Below, in pieces: positions 44,256-54,862 of a stretch of DNA of 64,000 bases (position 1 is the first letter of the stretch; the number at the start of each line of letters is the position of its first letter). The DNA lies in contig NW_024748870.1 of NCBI RefSeq assembly GCF_018991925.1, positions 5,992,193 to 6,056,192 of the forward strand, written 5' to 3'. The position numbers and the translations under genes were made by a program. Under the pieces are notes generated by a model. That model saw only the letters and a list, made by a program, of their open reading frames with translations, did no database searches and was not told where the DNA came from. The DNA comes from Homarus americanus. Taxonomy: Eukaryota; Arthropoda; Malacostraca; Decapoda; Nephropidae.

Positions 44256-45388
44256 GTCGCCGAGTTCCACGACAACTTAAATAATGAGTTACTTAATGCA
44301 CAAAGGCAGAACATACCATACAAAAAACTCAGATCAAACAACAATGACCCTAAATGGATAAATAATTATTTAAAGAACATTATTGGTCAAAGGAATGCTA
44401 TAGGTAGGAGGGTAAATCGTGGGGAAGTTTACCTCCGAGATTATTATAAGGTATTGGCCGGCAGGGTTAAGACCGAGATAAAAAAAGCAAAGAGGAATAA
44501 TGAGCTGAGGATAGCAAGGGAAGCAAAGTCAAACCCCAAGGGATTCTATCAAATGTATTAAACTAAAACACAAGAAAAGATTGGAGCAACACAGTCAGAT
44601 ACCGGCGAGCTAACTGATAACGACGGCGAAATGAGCAATAATCTGAATTAATATTCTTCAACAGTTTTCACCACCGAAAATTTAAACATGATACCCGAGG
44701 CACCGACTCTATACAGAGATAGTGAAGAAAACAAATTAAGCGAGATAGTAGTGACTAGTAGCGATGTTAGTAAGCAAATAGACAAACTAAAGCCTAATAA
44801 GTCACCTGGTCCCGATGAGATATTTGCCAGACTATTAAAGGAATGTAAGGAAGAGCTTAGTATGCCCTTAGCAAAGTTGTTTAACATGTCCTTAAAAACA
44901 GGTGCAGTACCAGAATCCTGGAGGATAGCGAATGTAATACCGATTTTCAAGAAGGGAGATAGATCACTATCCTCTAACTACCGTCCAATCAGTCTAACAT
45001 CAATTGTAGGCAAATTACTGGAACTCTACTCGAAATAACCTGGAGAAGCACAAGTTGATCAATGATTCCCAGCACGGCTTCACAAGCGGGCATTCATGTT
45101 TTACTAATCTACTGACATTCTTTTCATCAGTTTTCGAATCAGTGGACGAGGGGCACAATTATGATGTGGTATATCTCGACTTTACCAAAGCCTTCAACAG
45201 AGTCCCCCACGAAAGACTAATAAGAAAAGTAAAGGCTCATGGCATTAAAGGTGATGTTCTAAAAAGGATTAGGGCGTGGTTACAGGACAGGAAGCAGAGA
45301 GTGAGCATTAACGGTACTAAATCCCATTGGAGCAACGTCACTAGTGGAATTCCCCAAGGCTCAGTACTTGGACTATTATTATTTATTA
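44256..45388 (+). pseudogene. CR1-like LINE ORF2, reverse transcriptase part 1
   Basis: The same frame continues after stops at 44253, near 44559 and near 44649. Motifs in order: KPNKSPGPDEI, WRIANVIPIFKKGDRSLSS, NYRPISLTSIVGKLLE, then after a frameshift near 45030 (new frame from about 45045) SQHGFTSGHSC, YDVVYLDFTKAFNRVPHERL with the motif A Asp, and GIPQGSVLGLLLF (motif B). The protein is cut at 45388 by an insertion, exactly before the stretch that leads to the catalytic ADD motif. At least three stops and one frameshift make it inactive. Confidence 0.9.
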
Positions 45389-45599
45389 CTAGCAAAATCG
45401 CCGCCCTCCGGGCGGCTCATCTACTAGGCAACTGTAGGACGCCACCCATCGGTTGGCTCCACATTGTCTCACTGTTCAGCCCCCAAAACTTCTTCTTCCA
45501 TCAATAGTTCATTAACGGTGTATTAAAGTTCCACCATGTTTTTCACTATAACGGTACAGCAAAGTATATTTTTTTAGCATTAAACTAATATTATTTTAT

Positions 45600-46550
45600 T
45601 GTCTAATCATCACTACATATAACACTATCCATCATCAATACATATAACACCATCCATCATCACTACATATAACAACATCCATCACCATCACTATATATAA
45701 CACCATCCATTATCATCACTACATATAACACCATCCATCATCATCACTACATATAACACCACCCATCATCACTATATATAACACCATCCATTATCATCAC
45801 TACATATAACACCATCCATCATCACTACATATAACACCATCCATCATCACTACATATAACACCATCCATTATCATCACTACATATAACACCATCCATCAT
45901 CACTACATATAACACCATCCATTATCATCACTACATATAACACCATCCATCATCATCACTACGTATAACACCACCCATCATCACTACATATAACACCATC
46001 CATCATCAATACATATAACACCATCCATCATCACTACATATAACACCATCCATCATCACTACATATAACAACAGCCATCATCATCACTATATATAACACC
46101 ATCCATTATCATCACTACATATAACACCATCCATCATCATCACTACATATAACACCACCCATCATCACTACATATAACACCACCCATCATCACTACATAT
46201 AACACCATCCATCATCACTACATATAACACCATCCATCATCACTACATATAACACCATCCATCATCACTACATATAACACCATCCATCATCACTACATAT
46301 AACACCATCCATCATCACTACATATAACATCATTCATCATCACTACATATAACACCATCCATCATCACTACATATAACACCATCCATCATCACCATCACT
46401 ACATATTCCATCATCATCACTACATATAACACCATCCATCATCACTACATATAACACCATCCATCATCACTACATATAACACCATCCATCATCACTACAT
46501 ATAACACCATCCATCATCACTATATATAACACCATCCATCATCACTACAG
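45600..46550. repeat. 25-bp minisatellite inside the insertion
   Basis: About 38 copies of ATAACACCATCCATCATCAC + TACAT, with 28-base variants that have an extra ATC and TATAT for TACAT. Internal minisatellites are known in non-autonomous Helitron-type elements. Confidence 0.95.
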
Positions 46551-46623
46551 TTCGGTAAAGTAGTTTCCGAGATTCTCGTGCGGACACACAAACAAATAAA
46601 GAAACAAACAGACAGACTTCTTT

Positions 46624-46735
<112 letters not shown>

Positions 46736-46776
46736 TGATAACCACAAGAAAAGAAGAAAACACGAAGTTCCCAAGC

Positions 46777-46801
46777 GCTTTCGTGTAATTCACATCTTCA
46801 G
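46777..46801 (-). ncRNA. Hammerhead-like core motif
   Basis: On the minus strand: CTGAAGA (plus 46795-46801), stem TGTG/ACACG-type with loop AATTA, then GAAA (46779-46782) and GCGCTTGGG. The order matches CUGANGA, stem II, GAAA, with the same extra or wobbling U before stem II as the locus at 3525. The (TA)n tract lies about 45 bases downstream on the minus strand, the same arrangement as at 3525-3699. Stems I and III are unproven. Confidence 0.3.
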
Positions 46802-46942
46802 GGGTGAGTACAGACTAAGGAGAAGTACAAAACAAGGTGTATATATACAGAGGAGGGTGAGATTAGGTCCACAATGCTCAGGTATTAGGTCATTACCTAC
46901 TAATCTTTAAATAGCACCGCAACGGTCGGTAGCCAGGTCAGA

Positions 46943-47488
46943 TATCGATCGGCGTAGACTTCAACATAAATAAATTTGCTGATGACACTAAATTGGACGT
47001 GTAATTAAATCTGAAGAGGACTCAGCAAAACTACAGGAAGATGTAAAAAAAATTTTCGATTGGTCTGAAAAATGGCAGATGAAATTCAATTTGGACAAAT
47101 GTAAAGTACTCAGTATAGGAGATATAAACTGGGAAACCAGTTACCAGATGAACATAGATGTTATTGAGAAATCCGACTGCGAGAGAGATTTAGGAGTAAT
47201 GAGAAGTAGGAATCTTAAGCCAAGTAAACAATGTGTTGTTGCTCGAAACAAGGTTAATAAAGTACTTGGGTTCATACAAAGGAGTGTTAGTTACAAGACT
47301 AGCGAGGTCATCCTAAAACTATATCTTGAGCTTGTGGGACCTCATTTGGATTATGCAGTTCAGTTTTGGTCACCGCATTACAGAATAGATATAGAATCCC
47401 CAGACAGAATTCAGATGAGAATGACAAAACTAATCCCGGGCATTAGGAACCTTGAGCACAGAGACGGGCTAAAGAGTTTTAATTTGCA
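46943..47488 (+). pseudogene. CR1-like LINE ORF2, reverse transcriptase part 2
   Basis: Sequence resumes with NKFADDTKL, the catalytic A-D-D motif C of reverse transcriptase, then after a one-base deletion EDSAKLQEDVKKIFDWSEKW, QMKFNLDKCKVLSIG, YQMNIDVIEKSDCERDLGV, NKVNKVLGFIQRSV, LKLYLELVGPHLDYAVQFWS and MTKLIPGIRNLEHRDGLK, stopping abruptly after FNLH at about 47488. The expected SLERRR block is absent, so a second break occurs here. It belongs to the same copy as the endonuclease at 43179. Confidence 0.85.
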
Positions 47489-47740
47489 CATTTACTCAAG
47501 GATAAAAGATATGTATTGTAATGTAATTGCTTCTTTGCAATGTATTTGCTTTATATAACAAAGGATAAAAAGACAACATATTTTCAATATGATACATTTG
47601 CATAATATACATTTTTTTTGCACATTCACTGAAGGATATATCATATTGATTGTAATATAAATGTTGTATAAAACATGTTGTTATATTTTGAGGACGCTTA
47701 GAGAATTTTTTGTTGTCTTATTTTTCAGTCCATTGTCTAC
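47489..47740. other. AT-rich sequence after the LINE break
   Basis: AT-rich DNA with two short related segments containing AAGGATA and TCATATTGAT-type words. No gene. Confidence 0.4.
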
Positions 47741-48695
47741 TCACACAAATCCCTCCATAAACTCAAGCAGATCGCTGTCTTCCTGGGTATCGAACCCTGA
47801 AGATTCTTCCTGGTTCGTGAACCATGAAAAGTCTTCCTGGATCTTGAAACATGAAGACGTTTCCTTGGTTTCTTGTCCAGATACGGAAGCAAACAAAACT
47901 TTCTGGGTCTCGACTGCCTCAACCACTCCTGTTGACTCCTCGCTGGTTTCCTGTTCCTCTACTGAACCAAACCAAGCTTCTTCCAGGCTCTTTACTGCCT
48001 CAACCACTCCTGTTGACTCCTCGCTGGTTTCCTGTTCCTCTACTGAACCAAACCAAGCTTCTTCCAGGCTCTTTACTGCCTCAACCACTCCTGTTGACTC
48101 CTCGCTGGTTTCCCGTTCCTCTACTGAACCAAACGAAGCTTCTTCCAGGCTCTCTACTTCCTTGGCCACCCTGCATACTGCAAAAGCGTTGTCACCCCAG
48201 TTCCACTGGATGGTGAAAGGCTGGTTAACGTTGATTTGATTTTTCGACTTTTTCAGCAACTTTACACTGCGTTTTCGGTCCTGTTCTGGGCTCAGAATTT
48301 TCCTTTGCGACCAACCTTACCTGGGTGAGCAGTGCCAGAGGCATCTGCCCTCAGGCCACCCATGCCGATGTAGCAGAATCGTTGGCAGGCATTTCTGTCC
48401 TCTCCGTCGAACATTTAGTCCCGACCCCGAAGGTGCTGTGCAATGCAATATTGGTACCGCCTGACCAAGTCCTTCCTTCACAGAATTCTTGTAAGACTCC
48501 AAACACATCATCTCGGTATACCATATGATCAGGATTTTCGGTAAAACGAACTTCCGTCTGGGCATAAGAGAGGAAGGAGCCTTCCTTGTAGCAGTTCTGA
48601 ATGCTAGCAGCAGCTGATAGGGTCATTGTGAATAAATTGTCTGGTACCTGAAGCTGCCTCGAGGGCATCAAGTTAAAATTGGGGAGCAAAACCAA
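47741..48695 (-). pseudogene. Unidentified protein remnant with acidic 27-residue repeats
   Basis: On the minus strand two frames give protein-like, non-simple sequence. 48695-48351: LFTMTLSAAASIQNCYKEGS, FLSYAQTEVRFTENPDHMVY, RDDVFGVLQEFCEGRTWSG, GTNIALHSTFGVGTKCSTER, ending at TGA. After frame changes, about 48300-47741: VNQPFTIQWNWGDNAFAVC, RVAKEVESLEEASFGSVEE, then three tandem 27-residue units (EEAWFGSVEEQETSEESTGV + VEAVKSL) and an acidic tail ending EFMEGFV at a natural stop. I do not recognise the family. At least one frameshift or an unseen intron (CAG|GTAAGG donor at about 48321) separates the parts. It lies between the two LINE pieces, so it may have arrived with a mobile element or virus-derived insert; this is not established. 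Confidence 0.4.
47914..48158. repeat. 81-bp tandem repeat, three copies, in frame
   Basis: Three 81-base units; the first two are nearly identical and the third differs at a few sites. The length is a multiple of 3 and the minus frame stays open with acidic residues, the pattern of a coding repeat rather than a random minisatellite. Confidence 0.85.
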
Positions 48696-48719
48696 AAAGG
48701 TGAAAATCGATGCTTATAG

Positions 48720-49009
48720 TGTAGTGAGGAGGGTGGTGTAGATGCTTATAGTGTAGTGAGTGAAGATGTAGGTAGTTGTGTGGGGTGTGTGGGTGGTGTA
48801 GATGCTGGTAGTGTGTGTGTGTGGAGTGAAGATGTAGGTAGCGTGGGTGTGTGGGGTTGTGTAGATGCTGGTAGTGTGTGTGTGTGTGTCTGTGTGTGTG
48901 TGTGTGTGTGTGATAGTGAAGACAAGGGTAGTGTGTGTGTGTGTGTGTGGATAGTGAAGGTGTTGTGTAGTGTGTGTGTGTGTGTGTGTGTGGATAATGA
49001 AGATGCTGG

Positions 49010-49045
<36 letters not shown>

Positions 49046-50119
49046 ATAAAGATGTTGGTAGAGTGTGTGGCTAGTGAGGATGTTGGTAGAGTGTGTGGAT
49101 AGTGAAGATGTTGGTAGAGTGTGGATAGTGAGGATGTTGGAGAGTGTGTTGTTAGTGAGGATGTTAAAGAGTGTGTGGATAGTGAAGATGTTTGTAGAGT
49201 GTGTGGATAGTGAGGATATTGGTAGAGTGTGTGGATAGTGAAGATGTTGGTCGAGTGTGTGGATAGTGAAGATGTTGGTAGACTGTGTGGATAGTGAAGA
49301 TGTTGGTAGAGTGTGTGGATAGTGAGGATGTTGGTAGAGTGTGTGGATAGTGAAGATGTTTGTAGAGTGTGTGGATAGTGAAGATGTTGGTAGAGTGTGC
49401 GGATAGTGAAGATGTTGGTAGAGTGTGTGGATAGTGAGGATGTTGGTAGAGTGTGTGGATAGTGAAGATGTTTGTAGAGTGTGTGGATAGTGAGGAGGTT
49501 GGTAAAGTGTGTGGATAGTGAAGATGTTGGTAGAGTGTGTGGATAGTGAAGATGTTGGTAGAGTGTGTGGATAGTGAGGATGTTGGTAGAGTGTGTGGAT
49601 AGTGAGGATGTTGGTAGAGTGTGTGGATAGTGAAGATGTTGGTAGAGTGTGTGGATAGTGAGGATGTTGGTAGAGTGTGTGGATAGTGAAGATGTTGGTA
49701 GAGTGTGTGGATAGTGAAGATGTTGGTAGAGTGTGTGGATAGTGAAGATGTTGGTAGAGTGTGTGGATAGTGAGGATGTTGGTAGAGTGTGTGGATAGTG
49801 AAGATGTTTGTAGAGTGTGTGGATAGTGAAGATGTTGGTAGAGTGTGAGGATAGTGAAGATGTTTGTAGAGTGTGTGGATAGTGAGGAGGTTGGTAAAGT
49901 GTGTGGATAGTGAAGATGTTGGTAGAGTGTGTGGATAGTGAAGATGTTGGTAGAGTGTGTGGATAGTGAAGACAGCAGAGTGTGTGGATAGTGAAGATGT
50001 TGGTAGAGTGTGTGATAGTGAAGATGTTGGTAGAGTGTATGGATAGTGAAGATTTTAGTAGTGTCTGTGTGTGTGTGTGTGTGTTGTGTGTGTGTGTGTG
50101 GGATAGTGAAGATGTTGGT

Positions 50120-50161
<42 letters not shown>

Positions 50162-50315
50162 GTGTGTGCGTGTGTGATAGTGAAGATGGGAAAGTGTGTG
50201 TGTGGATAGTGAAGATGTTAGAGGCATGTGTGTGTGTGTGTGTGTGTGTGTGTGGATAGTGAAAATATGGTAGAGTGTTAGTGTGTGTGTGTGTGTGGAT
50301 AGTGAAGATGCTGGG

Positions 50316-50391
<76 letters not shown>

Positions 50392-50400
50392 TAGTGACTT
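48720..50400. repeat. 28-bp minisatellite and GT tracts
   Basis: About 36 copies of GTGTGTGGATAGTGAAGATG + TTGGTAGA between 49040 and 50050, with GAGGATG, GTTTGTAGA and GGTTGGTAAAG variants. Both edges (48800-49045 and 50060-50395) are dominated by pure GT expansions inside the same unit. The 493-residue minus-strand frame is an artefact of the 28-base period. Confidence 0.94.
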
Positions 50401-50401
50401 T

Positions 50402-50936
50402 AGACTATATCTTGCGCTTGTGAGACCTCACTTGGATTACGCAGTTCAGTTCTGGTCACCGTATTACAGAATGGATATAGAATCCTTGGAAAGAATTCAA
50501 AGGAGAAAGACAAGACTAATCCCGGGCATTAGGAACCTTGAGCACAGAGACAGGTTAAAGCATCTTAATTTGCACTCCCTCGAGAGACGTAGAGCGAGGG
50601 GCGACCTGATAGAGGTGTATAAGGGAAGGCAGGGCTAAGCAAAGGGGACATTACAAAGGTACTCAAACTATCCAACCAGGAGCGAACTCGTAACAATGGT
50701 TTTAAATTAGACAAATTTAGATTTAGGCGCGAAATAGGTAAACACTGGTTTGGAAACAGAGTAGTGGATGAATGGAACAAGTTACCAAATATCATCATTA
50801 ACTCGAATACGCTGGATAGCTTCAAACATAGGTTAGATGCTTATATGAGCAACAGGGGTTGGGTGGAAACGGGACTGCCCAGTATGGGCCAATAGGCCCG
50901 CTGCAGTTTCCTCCATTCTTATGTTCTTATGTTCTT
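50402..50936 (+). mobile_element. CR1-like LINE, 3' end fragment
   Basis: Frame: LRLYLALVRPHLDYAVQFWS-like start, then RMDIESLERIQRRKTRLIPG, IRNLEHRDRLKHLNLHSLER, RRARGDLIEVYK, a stop after GRQG, then FKLDKFRFRREIGKHWFGNR, VVDEWNKLPNIIINSNTLDS and FKHRLDAYMSN. The 3' UTR has GGGCCAATAGGCCCGCTGCA and ends in TTCTTATGTTCTTATGTTCT. Over the shared 168 bases it differs at about 20 sites (about 12%) from 47320-47488, so it is a different copy. The right flanking direct repeat starts within four bases of its tail. Confidence 0.88.
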
Positions 50937-50939
50937 AAC

Positions 50940-51075
50940 AGGGAGGTTAGGGGGAGAGAGGAAGGAAGGAAGGAGGGAGGGGAGGGAAGGGAAGAGAAGC
51001 TGAGGGAAGGGAGGAATGAAGGAAAAACTAATTTATAAACCACTTACTAATCAAACACCTAAAAACTAACCTAAC
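50940..51075 (+). repeat. Right flanking direct repeat of LINE composite
   Basis: AGGGAGGTTAGGGGGAGAGA, about 65 extra purine bases, then AAAAACTAATTTATAAACCA, CTTACTAATCAAACACCTAA and AAACTAACCTAACC, matching 42859-42940 with two or three substitutions. It continues TAACGTACG, which gives the likely pre-insertion sequence. Confidence 0.75.
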
Positions 51076-51475
51076 CTAACGTACGATTAAAGTTATTGGT
51101 TCAGTTAATATTGTCATTGTATGTGTGTAAAGAAAGAGCCTCAAAATCTAAGTCGCATATTATTATCCTTCAATTCAATTTAACCAATCCAGAGTAAAGA
51201 GTGAATCCCCCCTCTCTTCCTCCCTCCTCTTCACCTTTCTACCCTCCCCCTCTTCCCTCTCCCCTTCCACTTCACGTATTTAGTTTTTTAACAAAGGTTC
51301 ACTACGTTAGTATTCAATTTTAACATAGTAAGTGTTAAATCTAGCATCATTTAGTCTAAGTAACATTTTAACATTACGTCAATTGAAACAGTTCACCCAT
51401 AACCAAACAATAGGTTTATCGGCATATAACAATAGTTTGCAAATTAATAAGTCTCCTAATTCCCTTATTCCACAG
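51076..51475. other. Unique AT-rich sequence, nothing recognised
   Basis: A CT-rich stretch at 51210-51275. No gene. Confidence 0.4.
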
Positions 51476-51534
51476 GTATGGCAAAGGTGACAAAGAAGAC
51501 ATCACTAAAATAACGAGAAAGCGACTAATTAACT
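51476..51534 (+). CDS. Candidate exon, 59 nt, unidentified
   Basis: A pyrimidine-rich acceptor CCCTTATTCCACAG and a consensus donor ACT|GTGAGT bound a segment with one open frame, YGKGDKEDITKITRKRLIN. This charged, balanced sequence differs from everything around it. The protein is not recognised. The frame stays open for about 26 codons past the donor, so the border is not forced by a stop. No partner exon was found. Confidence 0.3.
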
Positions 51535-52330
51535 GTGAGTATTATAATTTTGTCAGGTTATGGTACGTTTATGCATCTCGGTTACGCTTCTTGCATCTGG
51601 GGAAACACTATCTGAAGTAATTAGTACCTGGGAACCATTGTTAGTTGTTTTGGGTGATTAATTAACTAACAACGATATACTACGACCTCATTATTAATAA
51701 CAAACTATACACAGGCGGCAATAGATCAGGGTTACATAATGGGGGTTTACAAGGTTCGCAATATAGGGGGGATAACTTCACTAGGCTTGTAAATTCTTCT
51801 ATCTGTAGTTTTAATTATAACCAAACTGTTTTTAACCGCTTCTTTACTATGATTAATTTATATAAGCTGTAAAATATGTACCACTTAAATATATCAATTA
51901 TCAATATTTAATTAAACAAGGTAATTAAAGCAATTTAGAACGGAGGTCAATTTACTAACCAAATTATAACGAAAACCTATTAAATTTGATCTTGAATGTC
52001 ATTATTTGTTACGTAACTAAACTTTGGATTTAACCTTTGATCAATAGTCGATAATGATTGATTTAACTGGTACAATTTGGCTTGTGGGGGGTTAGTTAAT
52101 TACAAAGCTGATTAATTTTTACAGAATACCTTTACTTGTGATACTTTTTAATAATATTTTGTGATAGTTTTAAGTAAATTTCCCTCCTCTCGTCACTTCA
52201 GCTCTCCAGGAAACGCATTTTACTCTCTCTTATTTACGTAACATAAGTTTTTATATAACACAGTAACTCAGGAATATTTTAATTATTCCATATATATCAT
52301 CACTTTTCTTGAATCACTAGTTAATCTTAC
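51535..52330. other. AT-rich unique sequence, nothing recognised
   Basis: No open frame or repeat that can be supported. Confidence 0.4.
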
Positions 52331-52620
52331 CTTGTGCTGTCAGATCCATTTAGACTCGTAGTAGCTGTAATGGCGGTACGTGGCAGCTCTTCTCTTTACG
52401 TAAAATATCGTCGTTATGCTATATCGTTTCGCTGTTCACTCTTTACTATAGTACTTTATCACTGAGCACTTCTGGGAGGTTTATCACACTCGTTTTACCA
52501 CTTGAGATGTTTCAGCCAGTCAGTCAGACATCCACACACGAACAGTAACCACCAAGTACTGGCCTCCGGCTCCGAGTCCCTCCTCACATCACCAGCGTCT
52601 TCGTCTGGTTGAAGCCGCCA
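52331..52620 (-). other. Candidate 5' leader exon
   Basis: On the minus strand a strong donor CACAAG|GTAAGA ends an approximately 290-base segment (exon end 52331) that is GC-richer than its surroundings and contains an initiator-like TCAGT (plus 52461-52465), GGCGGCTTCAACC and TGACTGACTGG words, but no long frame. The layout resembles the candidate at 40049-40350: leader with a consensus donor, minus strand, no coding exon nearby. The start point is not fixed. Confidence 0.28.
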
Positions 52621-52919
52621 GCAGCTGAACTATCTTATGACACCACAACGTGTTTTACCATAATAATTTCCTCGTTATTTGCCTTTTGTGATATATTCGT
52701 AAGATATTTTGATCAATTTTTACACAATTTTGTCATGTTATGTTTATGTTAATATTACGGTTTATAAATATAATAACAATCATACGTTATTAGTAATGGC
52801 TATTAGTTTTAAGTGATGTATCGTGTATAGAACTACCAGTTGGGTTGTCAGCGTTGTTGATGTAAACCTGTTTGACCCTTAATAAGGATAATTTGTACAT
52901 AACAGCGCTGGTGCTTATA
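52621..52919. other. AT-rich unique sequence, nothing recognised
   Basis: No supported feature. Confidence 0.4.
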
Positions 52920-52933
52920 GTGTGTGTGTTTGG

Positions 52934-52983
<50 letters not shown>

Positions 52984-52988
52984 TGGTT

Positions 52989-53033
<45 letters not shown>

Positions 53034-53036
53034 AAG

Positions 53037-53079
<43 letters not shown>

Positions 53080-53082
53080 GTT

Positions 53083-53120
<38 letters not shown>

Positions 53121-53123
53121 ATT

Positions 53124-53182
<59 letters not shown>

Positions 53183-53184
53183 GT

Positions 53185-53246
<62 letters not shown>

Positions 53247-53279
53247 GTGTATGTGTGTGTGTGTGTGTGTGTGTTTGCT

Positions 53280-53322
<43 letters not shown>

Positions 53323-53325
53323 GTT

Positions 53326-53374
<49 letters not shown>
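52920..53374. repeat. (GT)n array, about 455 bp, with regular interruptions
   Basis: GT runs are broken at intervals of about 45-80 bases by TTGGTTGTGTAT, TTATTGTGTAT or TTTGCTGTGTAT, so a higher-order unit exists. All six frames are open and meaningless (Val/Cys or His/Thr). Confidence 0.96.
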
Positions 53375-53378
<4 letters not shown>

Positions 53379-53860
53379 TACCTCCACAGAAGGTATTGGG
53401 TACTCACCGTGTTCCCGCTTCGTCAGTTTCCTCCCATCACTGATGGGTGACTGCTGGCCATCCATCGTGACGTCTCTCTACCCCATCTGTCTCACTCTCT
53501 CAATGTTATCTCTCAAAGTCTCTCTCTCTTTAAATTCCTGTCTTTCTCCCTAATAAAATTTGGTCTTATCGTTTACTAACTAAGGTCTTCTCGGTAAATA
53601 ATTCATATATATACTCACTCGTGAACCACACACACATACACACACACACGGACCAAAGCCCTCAATTTACTGCCTCCTTTGTTTTGTTGGCGTCTCACAA
53701 GTTGGTCTTTTGCAATGAAATATTTTATTCCCGCGACGATCCAATGTGGTCAAAATTTAGTCCTTGTGTGTGTGTGTGTTTTATCGTGTTATGTGCGTCT
53801 GAGTGGAAGTGAAGACAGGTTTTATACTTGTGTTTAGGAGTTGAGAGAGGGAGACGTGTT
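53375..53860. other. Unique sequence, nothing recognised
   Basis: CT words at 53470-53550 and a CA run at 53628-53650. No gene. Confidence 0.45.
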
Positions 53861-53862
53861 GT

Positions 53863-54117
53863 GAGTGGGTAGATGGATGGATGGATGGATGGATGGATGG
53901 GTGGATGGGTGGGTGGATGGATGGGTGGGTGGATGGGTAGGTGAATGGGTGGGTGAATGGATGGATGGATGGATGGATGGGTGGGTGGATGGATGGGTGG
54001 GTGGATGGGTAGGTGAATGGGTGGGTGAATGGATGGATGGATGGTGGGTGGATGGATGGGTGGGTGGATGGGTAGGTGAATGGGTGGGTGAATGGATGGA
54101 TGGATGGATGGATGGGG
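53863..54117. repeat. GGAT/GGTG array with 65-70-bp higher order
   Basis: ATGG, GTGG and GAATGG tetranucleotides; the block GGTGGATGGGTAGGTGAATG recurs three times, giving a higher-order unit of about 65-70 bases. Confidence 0.9.
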
Positions 54118-54177
54118 TTTGTAAAAAAAATGTTGAAAGGGACGCTTGGTGCAGAGTCGTGTTGATATACATCTTTT

Positions 54178-54430
54178 AGGGAGGGAGAAAGGAAGGGAGA
54201 GAGAGGAAGAGGGAAGGAGGGAGAGTCGAAGGGAAAGAGAGAGGTGGGTAAGGTTGAGGGAGAGTGGAAGGGAGGGAGGGAAGGATAGAACGAGGGAGAG
54301 AAAGTGGGAGGGAAGTGAGGAGAGAGAGAGAGTAGGGAGAGTGGTAGAATGAGATGGAAGGAAAGAGAGAGGGAGAGTAGGAAGGAAGGAGAGAGGGAGA
54401 ATGGGAAGAAATAAGAGAGAGGGAAAGGGA
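54178..54430. repeat. Purine-strand G/A tract
   Basis: GGGAGAGA and GGAAGG words over about 250 bases with rare T. Confidence 0.87.
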
Positions 54431-54820
54431 GTACAATTTCACCATTATCCCTCACCAAACCCCCGGAGTACCCTCAGTGAATAGGTTCCGTACTTTGCAG
54501 TTTAGGAAATGAAGGTTGTCTAGTGGAGTACCTGTCAACCTAATACCTGGTGGTAATACAGCGTCAGTTCTCAGTATATATCTTGTATCTACACTAACCA
54601 TAAGTGACCCTCAGACACACTTAATATATGTTTTCAGTATACTTGAAAGATACACAGGTGTCTTGAAAGATACACAGGTGAAACAGACGAGAGAAGGTAA
54701 TCATGAAGGTAAGAATAAAATAACCAAAATAAAGTTAGGAAGACTAGAAATAAAACGAAGGGGAGGAGAGTAAGGGATACGCAAGACATGATAAATATAA
54801 AGATAATGGGATGGTAGACG
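54431..54820. other. Unique sequence, nothing recognised
   Basis: A 16-18-base word, TTGAAAGATACACAGGTG, occurs twice in tandem at 54643-54680. No gene. Confidence 0.4.

Positions 54821-54821
<1 letters not shown>

Positions 54822-54857
<36 letters not shown>
54822..54857. repeat. (GA)n microsatellite
   Basis: About 35 bases of GA. Confidence 0.94.

Positions 54858-54862
<5 letters not shown>

Noticed and set aside
48746..50227. 493-residue open frame on the minus strand
   Set aside because: It is the 28-bp minisatellite read in a stop-free frame (28-residue period of His/Thr/Ser/Leu/Tyr). No start context, domain or codon bias supports a gene.
52872..53553. Cysteine/valine-rich ORFs of 167-209 residues
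   Set aside because: They are (GT)n translated in all frames.
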